From Desulfobacteraceae bacterium UBA2245 (GTDB lineage: Bacteria; Desulfobacterota; Desulfobacteria; Desulfobacterales; UBA2245): a stretch of 64,000 nt of DNA. Position numbers and translations under genes: made by a program. Positions 61,902-64,000 of the stretch are shown piece by piece. Positions within the stretch are counted from its first letter, which is position 1. Each line of letters starts with the position of its first letter. The notes under the pieces are model-generated. The model was given only the letters and a program-made list of their open reading frames with translations. It searched no databases and was not told the DNA's origin. The stretch covers positions 1 to 64,000 of the forward strand of contig DDYB01000028.1 of the NCBI GenBank assembly GCA_002347265.1, read 5' to 3'.

Positions 61902-62612
61902 ATGTTCGATCCGTTTTTCATCACCGTCAACAAGTGGATGACCGGCGGGCTGGCGATGGCGGCTGCGGGCGCATTTCTATGGGGAATGGTCAGCGTTCTG
62001 TTTTCTCCCTGTCACCTGGCTTCCATTCCATTGATCGTGGCCTATGTGGGCGGCCAGAAGACCGCCGTTCATCCCCGTACGGCAGGCTGGTATGCCGGGG
62101 CTTTTTCGCTGGGGCTGTTTGTCACCATCTCGGTCGTAGGCATTGTATGCGCCATGCTGGGCCGCATGCTGGGCGATGTGGGCGTCTGGTGGCAGGTTCT
62201 GGTCGGCGCCGTGCTCGTCTGGGTGGCCCTGGGAATGCTGGGTGTTCAGGCCTGCTCCGTTTCCGGGTCCATGCTCTACCGGCTCAAACTGCGCGGCATT
62301 CACGGCGCGTTCGGGCTGGGACTGGCCTATGGAATTCTGTCCGGATCATGCACATTCGGCTTTATCGCGCCGATTCTGGCCATTGTCACCGTGCAGCAGA
62401 AAATCTTCGCCGGTTCGGTCATGATGATCCTTTTTGCTTTGGGCCACTGCCTGCCGATTGTCGCGGCCGGCAGTTCCACGGCCATGGTTCGCAAACTCAC
62501 GGAAAGCAGCGCCTGGCAGGGCGCCGGGCTGTGGTTCCGGCGTTGCGCCGGCATCGTGATTGCTTTGCTGGGGGCTTATTTCATCGTCAATCCGTTTTTC
62601 GCGGGCATTTGA
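61902..62612 (+). CDS. ccdA: CcdA-type transmembrane thiol reductant transporter
   Basis: 236 residues, six membrane helices. Active-site cysteines are in SVLFSPCHLASIPLIVAYVGGQ (helix 1) and GILSGSCTFGFIAPILAI (helix 4), the CcdA arrangement. It moves reducing power from cytosolic thioredoxin to periplasmic thiol proteins. AAGGAG lies about 14 bases before the ATG. It sits between two thioredoxin-fold genes and a rhodanese gene, all on one strand. Confidence 0.9.
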   Translation: MFDPFFITVNKWMTGGLAMAAAGAFLWGMVSVLFSPCHLASIPLIVAYVGGQKTAVHPRTAGWYAGAFSLGLFVTISVVGIVCAMLGRMLGDVGVWWQVLVGAVLVWVALGMLGVQACSVSGSMLYRLKLRGIHGAFGLGLAYGILSGSCTFGFIAPILAIVTVQQKIFAGSVMMILFALGHCLPIVAAGSSTAMVRKLTESSAWQGAGLWFRRCAGIVIALLGAYFIVNPFFAGI

Positions 62613-62631
62613 GGGCTGGAGGTATGGGCGC

Positions 62632-63135
62632 ATGAATAGATTGTTTTCCATATCGGTTCAACAATCCCTGCGACAGATTCCCGCGCTCATCGCGCTGGCC
62701 GTTATCATTGCCCTGGGCGTCAATCACTGGCGGTCCGACGGCATACCCCTTGTCGGCGACTGGTCCATGGAAGCCCGCTTTTCGGATGCCGCCGGAGAGA
62801 GTTTGATTATTGAGCTGGCGCAGGCACGTCGCCTGTTCGAGGAGGACGGCGGAGTTCTGTTCGTGGATGCAAGGCCGCAAAGTGAGTATGCCCAGGAGCA
62901 TATTTCCGGCGCTCTGAGCCTTCCCTGGCAGGACGCCGACCGCTATTTAGCGGAAACAGCCGGTCGCCTGGAGAGCCGGAAGACGATCGTTGCTTACTGC
63001 GACGGGGAAGACTGCGATCTGAGCCATGAACTGGCTCTTTTCCTGAAGGACATGGGATTTGAAAACGTTCGCGTGCTGGTCAACGGCCTGACCGTATGGC
63101 GGGAGGCCGGCCTGCCGATCGAAACCGGGAACTGA
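62632..63135 (+). CDS. Membrane-anchored rhodanese-like protein
   Basis: 167 residues. N-terminal anchor (about 15-30, IPALIALAVIIALGVN), then a rhodanese domain with VLFVDARPQSEYAQEHISGALSLPW and the active loop IVAYCDGEDCDLSHELALFL (Cys near 125), ending GGLPIETGN-type. It would carry persulfide sulfur in the periplasm. GGAGG lies 10 bases before the ATG. It is one base away from the next start. Confidence 0.87.
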   Translation: MNRLFSISVQQSLRQIPALIALAVIIALGVNHWRSDGIPLVGDWSMEARFSDAAGESLIIELAQARRLFEEDGGVLFVDARPQSEYAQEHISGALSLPWQDADRYLAETAGRLESRKTIVAYCDGEDCDLSHELALFLKDMGFENVRVLVNGLTVWREAGLPIETGN

Positions 63136-63136
63136 G

Positions 63137-63625
63137 ATGATGACATCATATGCCTGCTGTCCTACAGATATTTCGAGAACCCCATCTCGGGTCTTCATCG
63201 TGCTGCGCCTGTTTCTGGGCGCTGTTTTTATCTATGCCAGCTATGACAAGATCCTGCATCCTCAGGCCTTTGCCCAGGCCGTTTACAACTACCGGATTCT
63301 GCCGGATGCGCTGGTTAACCTCACGGCCCTGGTTCTGCCCTGGCTGGAACTCATTCTGGGGTTGTGCCTCGCGGCCGGATTCTGGCTGCCCGGAGCGACG
63401 ATGATCAGCACCGGCCTGCTGATGATATTCATCGGCTCGCTGGCGTTCAACCGGATGCGAGGACTGGATATCAGCTGCGGCTGTTTTGCCACGCAAAACG
63501 TCGAAGGACCGGCCGACCTGTGGACCGTGGTCCGGGACCTGATTTTTCTGGCCGTATCCATTTATCTGACCCTGGTCGTTTTTTTCTTTCGTTCCGGTCA
63601 GAAACAGGGCGGAAATTGTCCGTAA
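63137..63625 (+). CDS. MauE/DoxX-like membrane protein
   Basis: 162 residues, four helices. RLFLGAVFIYASYDKILHPQAFAQAVYNYRILP is the MauE/DoxX beginning; DISCGCFATQNVEGPADLWTVVRDL carries the CGCF motif of MauE. Related proteins work with periplasmic disulfide or methylamine-type maturation. It overlaps nothing but starts 1 bp after the rhodanese stop. Last gene of the set. Confidence 0.87.
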   Translation: MMTSYACCPTDISRTPSRVFIVLRLFLGAVFIYASYDKILHPQAFAQAVYNYRILPDALVNLTALVLPWLELILGLCLAAGFWLPGATMISTGLLMIFIGSLAFNRMRGLDISCGCFATQNVEGPADLWTVVRDLIFLAVSIYLTLVVFFFRSGQKQGGNCP

Positions 63626-63697
63626 TCCATCCACCTGAATTCAGCAATTCTCAACGCGGAACCCCGCTGTTCGAAGCGATTCTCCGTCCGCGGGAAC

Positions 63698-63805
63698 TCA
63701 GGATTTCTTTTTCTTTCCGTCATCCAGGGCTTCCCTGACCTTGGCGATCAGGTCCTTCATCGAAAAGGGTTTCGAAATAAAGCGGACGCCCTCGTCCTGC
63801 CCGCT
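63698..63805 (-). pseudogene. Response-regulator receiver C-terminal fragment
   Basis: About 35 codons ending in TGA at 63700-63698. The translation DEGVRFISKPFSMKDLIAKV, then REALDDGKKKKS, is the last strand-helix of a CheY-like receiver with the conserved Lys-Pro. Nothing in frame upstream looks like the rest of a receiver or kinase, so the gene is truncated or decayed. Confidence 0.6.
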
Positions 63806-63890
63806 GCGGCGGGCGAAGAGATATACATTTCTATCCCGACACGGACAGGTGTTTCATGTCGGGGTGGAGGCATACAAGATTTCCGGCAGT

Positions 63891-64000
63891 TCAATCTGAA
63901 GACTTGTCTTCGTTCAGGCCGCAGGTCGAACAGCACGTGTTGCAAGATGTTTCGATCTCTTGTTCGACGCTTTCCGCCGGTTCATTTTGAATCTCCTCGA
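63891..64000 (-). CDS. C-terminal end of an unidentified Cys-rich protein (cut by window edge)
   Basis: Open frame from the window edge to TGA 63893-63891. The tail contains IETSCNTCCSTCGLNEDKSSD-like cysteines (CxxCCxxC), preceded by a Glu-rich stretch (ESVEQEIET). It faces the ArsR-led gene set and could be metal binding. Too short to identify; the gene extends beyond the window. Confidence 0.45.
   Translation of the reverse strand, partial: EEIQNEPAESVEQEIETSCNTCCSTCGLNEDKSSD

Noticed and set aside
63137..63634. Minus-strand frame opposite the MauE/DoxX gene
   Set aside because: Antisense to a clear membrane protein gene.

Overview
The window looks like a chromosome segment of an anaerobic, sulfate-reducer-like bacterium, most likely Desulfobacterota. 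This is an inference from gene content, not from a marker gene. The supporting content is an NfnAB electron-bifurcating transhydrogenase pair, a four-subunit 2-oxoacid:ferredoxin oxidoreductase (KorDABC), the selenocysteine elongation factor SelB, propionyl-CoA synthetase, and many small thiol-redox proteins. Several promoters fit a sigma-70 pattern of TTGACA/TTGACT, a 17 bp spacer and an AT-rich -10, and many genes end in strong hairpin-plus-U-run terminators.

Layout: 1-16.7 kb is mixed core metabolism: prpE, a SIR2-like/Dus pair, a thiamine-binding protein, an exported beta-carbonic anhydrase, an RlmL-like methyltransferase, MgtC, SSB, a GNAT, a HerA-like DUF853 ATPase, TatA, TatD, nfnAB and a DEAD-box helicase. 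At 16.9-21.7 kb a uracil/xanthine-type permease, a Cache-domain lipoprotein and a YpfJ-like metallopeptidase lie on the minus strand. A fresh IS256-family element (18495-19923, 8 bp target duplication) splits the lipoprotein gene and separates its start from the permease it was cotranscribed with.

39.4-22.5 kb is one long minus-strand glycogen/trehalose cluster. In transcription order it is glgX, treY, treZ, a CBM48 coiled-coil protein, malQ, a beta-phosphoglucomutase/trehalose-phosphatase fusion, a GH65 enzyme, glgA, DUF5752 and treT. It starts at a near-consensus promoter overlapped by a perfect 23 bp palindrome. The cluster can debranch and disproportionate glycogen, convert it to trehalose (TreYZ), interconvert trehalose and NDP-glucose (TreT), and probably phosphorolyse a disaccharide (GH65 plus PGM).

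40-44 kb is an amino-acid operon (alaC-like, hom, thrH, thioesterase, yggU) followed by initiator tRNA. 44.2-46.5 kb has purM and tsaD. 51.6-46.5 kb is korDABC-mltG-nagZ. 51.8-57.9 kb has hemW, DUF2333, selB with an unlisted 59-residue membrane protein, tRNA-His and tRNA-Arg, and two small hypothetical genes.

58.1-63.6 kb is the most unusual region. It is a single-direction set of an ArsR-type repressor with a CxC site, a DUF318-type permease, DUF2703, a small CPKC thioredoxin, a stop-truncated zinc-binding-protein remnant, a PPIase-like/thioredoxin fusion, a second thioredoxin, CcdA, a membrane-anchored rhodanese and a MauE/DoxX-like protein. It reads as a metalloid- or sulfur-responsive transport and periplasmic thiol-relay system without a name known to me. 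A small inverted-repeat element of about 136 bp occurs twice in good condition (8545, 56711) and once decayed (about 15121).
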